Shown: positions 28,304 through 36,674 of the stretch, in pieces
Position numbering within the stretch: position 1 is the first letter of the stretch
Layout of the letters: each line of letters begins with the position of its first letter
Assembly (NCBI RefSeq): GCF_002258315.1
Contig: NZ_NOYD01000050.1
Coordinates: forward strand, 248,001-312,000
Length of the DNA: 64,000 nucleotides
Direction: 5' to 3'
Source of the DNA: Rhodococcus sp. 06-462-5
GTDB lineage: Bacteria; Actinomycetota; Actinomycetes; Mycobacteriales; Mycobacteriaceae
The notes under the pieces: model-generated
Told to the model about the DNA's origin: nothing
The model's input: the letters and a program-made list of their open reading frames with translations, nothing else
Databases searched by the model: none
Translations under genes and position numbers: made by a program

Positions 28304-31026
28304 CACCGCACCCCGTTCGCAGTTCGGATGTTCGAGCTGCCCCACAGCGGCTGCGTGCCGCCGGGCAACGACATGTGCGTGGCGAGGACGACGCGAGACA
28401 ACTCCTCGAGCGAGTCGTGGATGCCGTCCACCAGCTCGAGCAACTCCACCCGTCGACCGTTCGCGTCGACCGATTCCAGATCGCCCGGGTCGACCCGTCG
28501 CAACCGCACCCGCATCTGCTCGACGAGCTGCTCGGGCCGCGACGTGCCCGAGGCATCGGGCAACGAACCCAGATCGTCCCGAAGCCGATCGAGTTGATAG
28601 ACCAACGCTCGCGGGTTGCCCTCGTCGAACAACAACAGCTGCGCGACGGCCGCCGGACGCGCGCGCCCACTGTTGCGTCTGCGATAGATCACCGAGGACT
28701 CGGCGGCGGACAACACCGAATCGATGACCGCTTGTTCGGTGGACGGAGTGAGAGCGTGGCTCAGTGTCGCCGAGAGCAGCGCGGTCAACTGCAGACCACG
28801 CTCGATCCGCTTACCGGCGTCCATCAGGTACCAGCCTGCGTCTCGCACCATCGATTCCGATGCCAGGCCGGACAGCGCGAGCAGACCACGCAGCACACTC
28901 GACTGCGACGACGCCAGTTGCGCGCCGTTGTGAACCGGCGCCTCCGCCAGCTCCTCGAGCGCGGTGTCGATGCGGTTCAGAACCGCCCAGGTGTCGTTCG
29001 AGAGCTGGTCGCGCACCGCGCGCGCCGCTTGCTGCATCCGGTCGACCGATTGCGCCAGCGAACCCATGCGCCCCGTCGAGAGCATCAGCGAACGCATTTC
29101 CACGGTCGCGTCGCCGCGGTTCTTCTCGTCGAGGAATCCCGGCCAGGTACGCGAGACCTTCGTGACCGCTTCGAGAAGGATCGGCAGACTGTCGCTGCCT
29201 TCGAGCCACGGCATCGAGCGGTAGTCCTGGTTGCGTTCGCGCGCAGCGATCAGCAAGCGAGTCATGTCCTCGGCACGTTCGCTGTAGCGGCCGAACCAGA
29301 ACAGGTCGCCGAGCACACGCGGAGAGCTGACGACGTCCACGTTGGACGCGGCGTACTGCGGCAACTCCTCCACCGTGGCGGGTGGGGTGTGCGGCGCGGA
29401 GTCGGCCGGGGTTACCCGCTCCACCGACTTGACCCACACGTCCTTCGACGCCACCGTGATGAGCGGATCGGTTACCGGTGCCGTGAGCACCACCTGCCCG
29501 AGGCCGCCGCGCATCGGTGTGTACCCACCCCGCTGCGCAACCGTGAACAATCGCATCCCCACCTGTGCGGGGGCCACCGACAACTGCGAACCCGATCCGC
29601 CGTCGATCGACGAACCGACCGGAGCCAACGAGAACTCGGGGACCTCCTGCCCGGTCCACTTCCACGGCTCGGCGACGATTCGATTCCACAGCTCCCTGGC
29701 TGCGACATCGGTGAGATCGTGCCCCACCACCGTGCGACGCGAGGTGGTCGACCGCAGCACCAGCGAGCGCATCCGGCTGCCGATGTGCGAGAGCTGATTC
29801 GGGTCACCGCCCCAGTAGGTCCGTACCGAACCGAGAATCAGATCCTCGTCCAGCAGGGCACGGCTCAACGCAGGCAGCAACGGAAGCAGAGCCGGGTTCT
29901 CGAGCACACCGCTACCGAGGGTGTTCACCACGCTCACGGCCCCGCGCCGCAGCACCTCGACCAGACCGACGACACCCAGGTGCGAATCCGGACGTAGATC
30001 GAGTGGGTCCGCGAACTCGGCGTCGACTCGGCGCAGCACCACATCCACCCGGCGCAACTTGCCGAGCGACCGCATCCACAGACAACCGTCACGGACCACG
30101 AGATCGGCATTCTCCACGAGAGGAAAACCGAGAACCGTTGCGAGATAAGCCTGATCGAATGCCGTCTCGGAGTGCGAACCAGGACTGAGCACCACCACGA
30201 CCGGGTTCTCGGCCGACGCGGGTGCCGCATCGCGAAGCGCCAGCCGCACCGCGCGAGCGAACGTCGAGAGCGGCCTCGGATTGCTCGCCTGGAACAACTC
30301 GGGCATCGCACGCGACATCACCCGCCGATCGGCGAGCGCATACCCCACTCCCGACGGTGCCTGCGTACGGTCGGCGATGACTCGGAACTCGCCGTCGGAG
30401 CCTCGGGCGACATCGGCGGCATGCATGAACAGCTGATGCGGCCCCGGAATGGTGATCGCGTGCGCCGTCCGCAGATAACCCGGGTTGCCGAAGACCAACT
30501 CCGGCGGAATCAACCCCCGACGAACGGTTTCCTGGGCCCCGTAGATATCGGTGAGCACCGCATCGAGCAGCATCGACCGCTGCACCAAACCGGCTTCCAG
30601 ACGATCCCACTCGTCGGCCGCGACGACCAACGGAACGCTGTCCAACCCCCACCGAACAGCACTGGGCAACGCCTCGCTGCCACCCGACGGAATCGGGTTG
30701 TACGTGATCCCGTGGTCGTCGACCAGACGGCTCACCCGCGACTGCAACGTCTGCATGGCACCGGAGCCGGCCTCACGCATCCCGTCGACCAACTCCGCCC
30801 AATGCGGACGGACGGCGTCGTCGGCGTCGAGCATCTCGTCGAACCGACCGACGCGACCGGTCACGGCCTCGCGCCGACCGCGATACGCGAGCCACGGCGA
30901 CCCGGCTCCACCCGAGACACCGTCGTTCCTGCCGGCTCCACCAGAGACATCTTCGTTCCTGCCGGCTGCACTCGCGACATCGTCGTTCCTGCCGGCTCCA
31001 CTCAGGGTGGTATCCACGGGCACCAT
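28303..31026 (-). CDS. Circularly permuted ATP-grasp / alpha-E domain fusion protein
   Basis: A 907-residue cytoplasmic protein combining two families. Residues about 45-540 form a circularly permuted ATP-grasp domain (COG2308 type: GLIPPELVFGNPGYLR, VIADRTQAPSGVGYAL, VVVLSPGSHSETAFDQAYLA). Residues about 565-880 form an alpha-helical alpha-E domain (COG2307 type, LGDLFWFGRYSERAEDMTRL). The first 44 residues are a low-complexity tail made of 10-residue repeats (AGRNDDV, AGRNEDV, AGRNDGV). ATG at 31026. ATP-grasp enzymes usually form amide bonds through acyl phosphates, so a peptide- or amide-forming activity with the flanking transglutaminases is a reasonable inference. Confidence 0.88.
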   Translation of the reverse strand: MVPVDTTLSGAGRNDDVASAAGRNEDVSGGAGRNDGVSGGAGSPWLAYRGRREAVTGRVGRFDEMLDADDAVRPHWAELVDGMREAGSGAMQTLQSRVSRLVDDHGITYNPIPSGGSEALPSAVRWGLDSVPLVVAADEWDRLEAGLVQRSMLLDAVLTDIYGAQETVRRGLIPPELVFGNPGYLRTAHAITIPGPHQLFMHAADVARGSDGEFRVIADRTQAPSGVGYALADRRVMSRAMPELFQASNPRPLSTFARAVRLALRDAAPASAENPVVVVLSPGSHSETAFDQAYLATVLGFPLVENADLVVRDGCLWMRSLGKLRRVDVVLRRVDAEFADPLDLRPDSHLGVVGLVEVLRRGAVSVVNTLGSGVLENPALLPLLPALSRALLDEDLILGSVRTYWGGDPNQLSHIGSRMRSLVLRSTTSRRTVVGHDLTDVAARELWNRIVAEPWKWTGQEVPEFSLAPVGSSIDGGSGSQLSVAPAQVGMRLFTVAQRGGYTPMRGGLGQVVLTAPVTDPLITVASKDVWVKSVERVTPADSAPHTPPATVEELPQYAASNVDVVSSPRVLGDLFWFGRYSERAEDMTRLLIAARERNQDYRSMPWLEGSDSLPILLEAVTKVSRTWPGFLDEKNRGDATVEMRSLMLSTGRMGSLAQSVDRMQQAARAVRDQLSNDTWAVLNRIDTALEELAEAPVHNGAQLASSQSSVLRGLLALSGLASESMVRDAGWYLMDAGKRIERGLQLTALLSATLSHALTPSTEQAVIDSVLSAAESSVIYRRRNSGRARPAAVAQLLLFDEGNPRALVYQLDRLRDDLGSLPDASGTSRPEQLVEQMRVRLRRVDPGDLESVDANGRRVELLELVDGIHDSLEELSRVVLATHMSLPGGTQPLWGSSNIRTANGVR
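30901..31004. repeat. 30-bp tandem repeat, about 3.5 copies, inside the ATP-grasp/alpha-E gene
   Basis: Units of 30 bp start at 30901, 30931, 30961 and 30991 (the last partial). Each contains GTCGTTCCT or CTTCGTTCCT followed by GCCGGCT, with a few substitutions between copies. The period is a multiple of three, so the repeat codes for a 10-residue unit in the N-terminal tail and copy-number change would keep the frame. Confidence 0.9.
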
Positions 31027-31154
31027 CGAGCCGTTGTTCCTTCCGTCGGTCGATCACACTCCGCCGCCGGGCGGCTCCGCTTCCTGCGGAACCACCCGAT
31101 ACGCGTCGGACCGAGATCGCTACCGGTCGACTCGTTCTCCTGTGCAGTCGCGTC

Positions 31155-34100
31155 TCAGGACGTGATGACTCCGGTCCGGCGCAGGTCGAGCATGCCGGGC
31201 GCGGACACATCGATCGCTTGGCGAGCGTGCATCTCGAGCAATCTTGCTACGTCCACCTTCCCCGAGGTGAACCCGCCCTCCTCGAAGCGGCCGTTGCGGC
31301 GCGCTTCGGCTTCCACCGAGTTGACGGGAGGCCCCTCGTACGAACGCCCGCCCGGATGCACGACGTGGTACGAGCACCCACCGACCGCGCGTCCGGTCTG
31401 CATTTCCACCAGATCGAAACGCAGTGGACTCTGTACCTCGATCGTCGGGTGCAGAGCGCTCGGCGGTTGCCAGGCGCGGTAGCGCACACCGGCGACCTGA
31501 ACGTCCTGACGCTCGGTGCGCAACATCGGCACCGGCACCCCGTTGCACGTCACCATGTATCGGCCCGCGTCGGCTCCGGCGACCTGAACCTGGATTCGCT
31601 CGACCGAGGAGTCCACGTAACGCGCGGTGCCCGAGGACGTCGATTCTTCGCCGAGGGTGTTCCATGGCTCGATTGCGCCGCGTAGTTCGATCTCGGCGTC
31701 ACCGACCACAGTGGTACCGATTCGGGGGAACCTGAACTCGGTGAACGGATCGAGCCAACTGGTGTCGAAATCGATTCCGTGCTCACGGAGGTCCTCGACG
31801 ACACGACCGATGTCGTTGATGACGAAGTGCGGCAACATGTACCGACCGTGCAGGTTGGCACCGTGCCGAATGAGAGGTGCTTTCAGCGGTGTGTCCCAGA
31901 ACCGCGAGACCATCGATCGCACGAGCAGTGACTGCACCATCGCCATCTGATGGTGCGGCGGCATCTCGAACCCGCGCAGTTCGAGCAGTCCCAGTCGGCC
32001 GCGAGTGGAGTCGGGACTGTAGAGCTTGTCGATGCAGAACTCGGCGCGGTGCGTGTTGCCGGTGATGTCGGTGAGCAGGTGCCGCAGTGCTCGGTCGACG
32101 ACCCAGGGCGATGCCGATCGGTCGGACCCGGTCAGTCGCTCGATCTCACTGAATGCGACCTCGAGTTCGTAGAGCGATTCCTCCCGGCCCTCGTCGGCGC
32201 GAGGTGCCTGCGACGTGGTGCCGATGAAGCGGCCAGAGAACAGGTACGACAGCGACGGGTGCCGCTGCCAGTGAGTGAGCAGCGACACCAACAGATCCGG
32301 TCGACGCAGAACGGGTGAATCGACCGGCGTCACGCCGCCGAGAGTGATGTGGTTGCCGCCGCCGGTTCCGCGGGTGGTGCCGTCGTTGTCGAATCCTTCG
32401 GTGCTCAACCGAGACTGGCGAGCCTCGAGGTAGAGACGCTCCATCAGGTCGTTCTGCTCGGCCCACGAGGAGGTCGGTTGCACGTTGACCTCGATCACAC
32501 CGGGATCCGGTGTGACGGTGAGGGTTTGGATACGCGGATCCGACGGCGGACCGTAACCCTCGATCACGACGGGAGTGTCGATCGTCGACGCCGCCTGCTC
32601 GACGCGTGAGACGAGGTCGACGAAATCGTCCAACCGATCCATCGGCGGCATGAACACGTGCAGGACGCCGTCACGGACCTCGGCGACCAGTGCGGTGACG
32701 GCGGTGCCGCCCACCCCGGACGTCTCGTTGACCAACTGCGCGTACCGCGACTCGGCCGGGTTCACCGCACGCGGCGGTTGCTGCGTCAGCTGCGGTGTGG
32801 GCAGATCCGGCTTGGGCGCGGTGGGGTCGGCCGGATTCTCGACCGGTCCGCCGTCCCAGGAGATCGCCCGCAGCGGCAGCCGCAGACCCGCGGGAGAATC
32901 GCCTTCCAACAACACGATTCGGCCACGGCGCAGCTTCCAGTCCGAGCTCTCCCAGCCGGACCCGTCCTCGGTGCGCGAGATGGGCAACACGAACGCGGCA
33001 GGCTCGTCGGTGCTGGCATCGAGCCGCTCGAGCAGTTGTTTTCTGGCGGCCGCGGAATCGGCTCCCGGCTCGAGGTCCTCGTCGTCGGCGGGCGGGTCAC
33101 CGTAGGGCTGGCGAACCAGATCCAACAGTTTCACCAACGGGTCCTCGTAGGCGGGACGCGCTTGTGAGGCAGGCAATCCCAGCGCCTTGACCATCTCGTC
33201 GATCAGTTCCTGCGACGCCGAGTTGTCGACCGGTTCCGGTCGCAGGTCCTCCGCCAACCAGGGATCTGCGATCAGGTCGGAGTCGTGCCACAGGGCTTGA
33301 CCGTCGGTGCGCCAGAACAATCCGACCTGCCACCGCGGCAGCGGCTCGCCCGGGTACCACTTGCCCTGACTGCGCTGCACCAGACCGTCGGGTGCGTAGA
33401 TGGTGCGAAGGCGCTCTGCGAGCACACTTGCCAGCTTGCGCTTGTGTGGGCCATCGGCCGTGGTGTTCCACTCGGGCGCTTCCTGATTCTCGATCGCGAC
33501 GAACGTGGGCTCGCCGCCGACGGTCAGCCGAATGTCCTGATCGAGCATCCGCTTGTCGATCTTCTCGGCTGTTACCTTGATCGACTCCCACTGTTCGGCG
33601 GTGTAGGGCAACGTCGTTCGTGGGTCCTCGTGGACGCGGACGACGGTGTTCGAGAAGTCGAGTTCGGCCTTGCACTTGCTCGTCGCACCGGAGATGGCGG
33701 CGGCAGTCGACGGGTGTGGCGTCGCGGACAGCGGAATGTGACCCTCGCCGGCGAACAGGCCGGAGGTCGGATCCATCCCGACCCAGCCCGCACCGGGGAG
33801 ATAGACCTCGGTCCACGCGTGGAGATCGGTGAAATCCTCCACCGGCCCCGACGGGCCGTCCAACGACTTGACGTCGGAGGACAACTGCACCAGGTAACCC
33901 GAGACGAAGCGCGCTGCCAGACCCATCTGACGCAGTACCGACACCAGCAACCACGCCGAGTCGCGGCACGACCCGACGGCGGACGTCAGGGTCAGGTCAG
34001 GGGTCTGCACTCCCGGTTCCATCCGCACGGAGTACCCGACGTCCCCCATGACGGCTTGGTTCGCCATCACGAGAAAATCGATGGTGCGCAACGACTCTCC

Positions 34101-34544
34101 GCGTTCGACGACGGCTGCCTGCAGCTTCTCCACCCAGGCCGAAACCACCGGGCCCGGTCCGGATCCGGCCTTGCCCTCGTCCACCGGGCGCAGGTACGGC
34201 TCTAGGTCGGGAAGGTCGTGCTCCTCATACGCGAAGCCGAAGTGCTCGGCCCATTCCTCTACGAAGAAGTCCAGGGGGTTGATCGACGCCATGTCCGCGA
34301 CTAGTCCGACGGTGATCGACAGGTGGTCGGTTCGCTCGGGAAAGACCACCCGAGCGAGGAAGTTTCCGAACACGTCCTGCTGCCAGTTGACGAAATGCTC
34401 CGCCGGTTCGATCTTCAGCGAGTACGCCTCGATGGGGGTACGCGAGTGCGGTGCCGGTCGAAGCCTAATTTCGTGCGGAAAGATCTTGACGGTGCGGTCG
34501 AATTTGTAGCTGGTGCGGTGTTCGAGTGCAACCTTGATGCCCAC
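31155..34544 (-). CDS. Large transglutaminase-DUF2126 protein
   Basis: A 1129-residue cytoplasmic protein. Its N-terminal 270 residues are a transglutaminase domain with Cys193 in SAVGSCRDSAWLL, His242 in DLHAWTEVY and Asp258 in GMDPTSGL. From about 325 onward (RLTVGGEPTFVAIEN) it is the DUF2126 domain, which includes a conserved RGTGGGNHITLGG segment near 745. GTG at 34544 (VGIKVALEHR), behind GAGGGG, is preferred to an open frame up to 34583. It lies 128 bp upstream of the ATP-grasp/alpha-E gene on the same strand. Mycobacteria carry a close relative (Rv2566 type). Function experimentally unknown to me. Confidence 0.88.
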   Translation of the reverse strand: MGIKVALEHRTSYKFDRTVKIFPHEIRLRPAPHSRTPIEAYSLKIEPAEHFVNWQQDVFGNFLARVVFPERTDHLSITVGLVADMASINPLDFFVEEWAEHFGFAYEEHDLPDLEPYLRPVDEGKAGSGPGPVVSAWVEKLQAAVVERGESLRTIDFLVMANQAVMGDVGYSVRMEPGVQTPDLTLTSAVGSCRDSAWLLVSVLRQMGLAARFVSGYLVQLSSDVKSLDGPSGPVEDFTDLHAWTEVYLPGAGWVGMDPTSGLFAGEGHIPLSATPHPSTAAAISGATSKCKAELDFSNTVVRVHEDPRTTLPYTAEQWESIKVTAEKIDKRMLDQDIRLTVGGEPTFVAIENQEAPEWNTTADGPHKRKLASVLAERLRTIYAPDGLVQRSQGKWYPGEPLPRWQVGLFWRTDGQALWHDSDLIADPWLAEDLRPEPVDNSASQELIDEMVKALGLPASQARPAYEDPLVKLLDLVRQPYGDPPADDEDLEPGADSAAARKQLLERLDASTDEPAAFVLPISRTEDGSGWESSDWKLRRGRIVLLEGDSPAGLRLPLRAISWDGGPVENPADPTAPKPDLPTPQLTQQPPRAVNPAESRYAQLVNETSGVGGTAVTALVAEVRDGVLHVFMPPMDRLDDFVDLVSRVEQAASTIDTPVVIEGYGPPSDPRIQTLTVTPDPGVIEVNVQPTSSWAEQNDLMERLYLEARQSRLSTEGFDNDGTTRGTGGGNHITLGGVTPVDSPVLRRPDLLVSLLTHWQRHPSLSYLFSGRFIGTTSQAPRADEGREESLYELEVAFSEIERLTGSDRSASPWVVDRALRHLLTDITGNTHRAEFCIDKLYSPDSTRGRLGLLELRGFEMPPHHQMAMVQSLLVRSMVSRFWDTPLKAPLIRHGANLHGRYMLPHFVINDIGRVVEDLREHGIDFDTSWLDPFTEFRFPRIGTTVVGDAEIELRGAIEPWNTLGEESTSSGTARYVDSSVERIQVQVAGADAGRYMVTCNGVPVPMLRTERQDVQVAGVRYRAWQPPSALHPTIEVQSPLRFDLVEMQTGRAVGGCSYHVVHPGGRSYEGPPVNSVEAEARRNGRFEEGGFTSGKVDVARLLEMHARQAIDVSAPGMLDLRRTGVITS

Positions 34545-34749
34545 GGCGAGCCCCTCGTGATAGTCCCGGTATGGGTAGAACACCCAACCCTAGTGGGACC
34601 GGGCCCGGTGCGCTCGGCGAGGAATCGTGTCCGAAATGTACTGACCGGGCGGGCGCGTAGTGCTTGACACCCTCTAGGCGGTGCGGTTCGCTCAGCGAGA
34701 ATCGAGTATTCGTTCGACGCACGCCACATTTGCAACCAAAGGGAATCTC

Positions 34750-35370
34750 GTGAGCGACAATCCACCCAACGGACCGCAGTACGGCTCCGACCCGAACCAA
34801 CCCCAGTACCCCGCGAATCCAGCGTCCGGCTACCCGCCGCCCGGTAATTACCCACCACCCGGTAACTACCCGCCCCCGGGCAACTACCCACCGCCGCCGG
34901 TCGGCGGTAACGCGGCATTCGGAATGGGTTCGCAGCTACCCGGCGGCGCGCAGCCCGGCAGCCTCGGATCACGGTTCGCGGCCCGCTTCCTGGACTTGCT
35001 CATTCTCGCTCTCGTCCAGATCATCCTGTACGTGATTCTCCCGAGCGGGCTACTCGGGTCGTTCTTGTTCGGCCTCGCGGCCGCGCTGCTCGGCTTCGCG
35101 TACTTCACGCTGTTCGAGTCCTCTCGCGGCCGGACTCCGGGCAAGCAGCTCCTCGGATTGCGCACCCTCGGCGCAGCGGGCGGGCTGCCCACTCAGGCCG
35201 AGGCCGCCAAGCGCAACGCCTTCATGCTGCTGAACATTGTGCCGGTCGTCGGCAACTTCCTGGTGATCGTGGCGTACATCGTCGTTGCTGTGACCATCAA
35301 CTCGAGCCCCACCCAGCAGGGCAAACACGACGAGTTCGCCGGCGGAACCCAGGTCGTCAGCGTCTCGTAA
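34750..35370 (+). CDS. RDD family membrane protein with proline-rich N-terminus
   Basis: A 206-residue protein. Residues 1-50 are cytoplasmic-looking and Pro/Gly/Tyr/Asn-rich with three YPPPGN repeats. An RDD domain follows from about 70 (SRFAARFLDLLILALV) with RTPGKQLLGLRTL, the most typical RDD segment, and about three membrane helices (82-99, 101-122, 163-183). The GTG start at 34750 gives VSDNPPNGPQ, similar to the start of the next gene. RDD proteins include ion exchangers and uncharacterised membrane proteins; nothing here decides the role. Confidence 0.85.
   Translation: MSDNPPNGPQYGSDPNQPQYPANPASGYPPPGNYPPPGNYPPPGNYPPPPVGGNAAFGMGSQLPGGAQPGSLGSRFAARFLDLLILALVQIILYVILPSGLLGSFLFGLAAALLGFAYFTLFESSRGRTPGKQLLGLRTLGAAGGLPTQAEAAKRNAFMLLNIVPVVGNFLVIVAYIVVAVTINSSPTQQGKHDEFAGGTQVVSVS
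34831..34899. repeat. Proline-rich coding repeat (YPPPGN units) in the RDD gene
   Basis: Short 18-bp units coding YPPPGN occur three times in a row in residues 28-50. They resemble the longer array in the next gene (35614-35880), suggesting exchange or common origin of the two N-termini. Confidence 0.8.
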
Positions 35371-35384
35371 CACCCCGTCCACGC

Positions 35385-35422
35385 ACGAGCGGACCTCCGA
35401 CATTCAGCGGAGGCCCGCTCGT
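35385..35422 (+). terminator. Stem-loop after the RDD gene
   Basis: A 15-bp stem with one A-C mismatch (ACGAGCGGACCTCCG against CGGAGGCCCGCTCGT) and an 8-nt loop begins 14 nt after the RDD stop. No T-tract follows. It probably ends or reduces transcription before the next gene, which starts at 35497. Confidence 0.6.
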
Positions 35423-35496
35423 CTGCGTTCGGTGTCCCAGGGCCTTCGGTGCCCTGAAGTACCCCACTCCTCCCGACCACAGACCAGGAGAACGAC

Positions 35497-36606
35497 GTGA
35501 GCGACAATCCGAACGACGAACCGCGGCCCGGCGAGGGATCCGATCCCGACCGCTCCGAAACGCCGAACACTCCCCCGTCGAACACGGGAAACACCCCGCC
35601 GCCTCCAGGAGGTCAATACCCACCCCCGCCCGGTAGCTATCCGCCCCAGGGCAACTACCCACCGCAGGGTGGGTACCCGCCTCCCGGTGGCTACCCACCT
35701 CCGCCCGGAAACTACCCGCCCCAGGGCAACTACCCACCGCAGGGCGGCTACCCCCCTCCCGGCAACTATCCATCACAGGGTGGCTACCCACCCCCGCCAG
35801 GGAACTACCCACCGCAGGGTGGTGCACCCGGCGGCTATCCACCGCCTCCCGGTGCGTACCCGCCGCCGCCCGGCAACTACGGAAACCAGGGCTACGGTCA
35901 GGCTCCGCTGGGGCCGAACCCCGGCCGCCTCGAGGTCGGTGCCGCGCTGAGCTACGGCTTCGACAAGTTCAAGGCCAATGCGGGACCGTGGATCGGATTG
36001 TCGGCCATCGTGTGGGCCGTCAGTGCTATCGGACTCGCCGTGGTCTTCGCGTCGACGTTCACCGCGGCGATGGCGGCCGCGGAAGCCGGCGACACGACAT
36101 TCACGACCACGACATCCGGTGTGGCGATCGTTACGACGGCGATCATCACGTTCGCGTCGTATTTCGTCAACGCCGCCTACGTTCGAGGAGCGCTCGACGA
36201 GACGGGCGCTCCGCAGAAGCCATCGTTCGGGCGGTTCTTCCAGCTCACCAACGTCGGTCAGATCGCGATCCTCGCGTTGATCTGGACCGTCGTCAGCGTG
36301 GTGTTCAGTTTCATCCCGTTCCTCGGAACGATCCTTCTGATCGTGATCGGCTTCCTCGCGAACTTCGCGCTGACGTTCTTGATCGATCGCAACCAGACGG
36401 CGATCGAATCCATCAAGTCCAGTGTCGACCTGACCGTGAAGAACTTCGGACCCTTGCTGCTGCTCCTGCTGCTGCTGGCCGCGATCAACATCGTCGGTGC
36501 GTTGCTGTGCGGTCTGGGTCTGCTGGTGACCATCCCGATCTCGGTGATCGCCACCAACTACGCCTACCGCGTGCTCACCGGTGGGCCGCTGTCCCCCGCA
36601 CGCTGA
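35497..36606 (+). CDS. Proline- and glycine-rich multi-pass membrane protein (Rv2560 type)
   Basis: A 369-residue protein. Residues 1-135 are disordered and dominated by YPPPPGN/YPPQGN/YPPQGG repeats. Residues about 146-365 form a multi-pass membrane domain with long hydrophobic stretches near 162-190, 204-222, 253-290 and 320-350, including FGPLLLLLLLLAAINIVGAL. A proline/glycine-rich transmembrane protein lies beside rarA in M. tuberculosis (Rv2560, as I recall). GTG start with CAGGAGAA upstream. Function unknown; the polyproline stretches should depend on EF-P. Confidence 0.85.
   Translation: MSDNPNDEPRPGEGSDPDRSETPNTPPSNTGNTPPPPGGQYPPPPGSYPPQGNYPPQGGYPPPGGYPPPPGNYPPQGNYPPQGGYPPPGNYPSQGGYPPPPGNYPPQGGAPGGYPPPPGAYPPPPGNYGNQGYGQAPLGPNPGRLEVGAALSYGFDKFKANAGPWIGLSAIVWAVSAIGLAVVFASTFTAAMAAAEAGDTTFTTTTSGVAIVTTAIITFASYFVNAAYVRGALDETGAPQKPSFGRFFQLTNVGQIAILALIWTVVSVVFSFIPFLGTILLIVIGFLANFALTFLIDRNQTAIESIKSSVDLTVKNFGPLLLLLLLLAAINIVGALLCGLGLLVTIPISVIATNYAYRVLTGGPLSPAR
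35614..35880. repeat. Imperfect tandem repeat coding a YPP-rich array
   Basis: About 270 bp of imperfect repeats built from the words CTACCCACC, CCGCAGGG and CCCGGCAAC. It codes alternating YPPPG and YPPQG units for residues 40-128 of the downstream membrane protein. Such arrays are prone to copy-number change between strains. Confidence 0.88.
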
Positions 36607-36626
36607 GCTGCTCGACACAGACGAAA

Positions 36627-36657
36627 TGTCCCCGTAGCGCAGAGCGCTACGGGGACA
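36627..36657. terminator. Bidirectional terminator between the Rv2560-type gene and aspS
   Basis: A perfect 14-bp stem (TGTCCCCGTAGCGC with its complement) and a 3-nt loop, followed on the plus strand by GTCGTTTT. It lies 20 nt after the plus-strand stop and 17 nt from the aspS stop, so it can serve both convergent genes. Confidence 0.85.
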
Positions 36658-36674
36658 GTCGTTTTCGAACCTTC

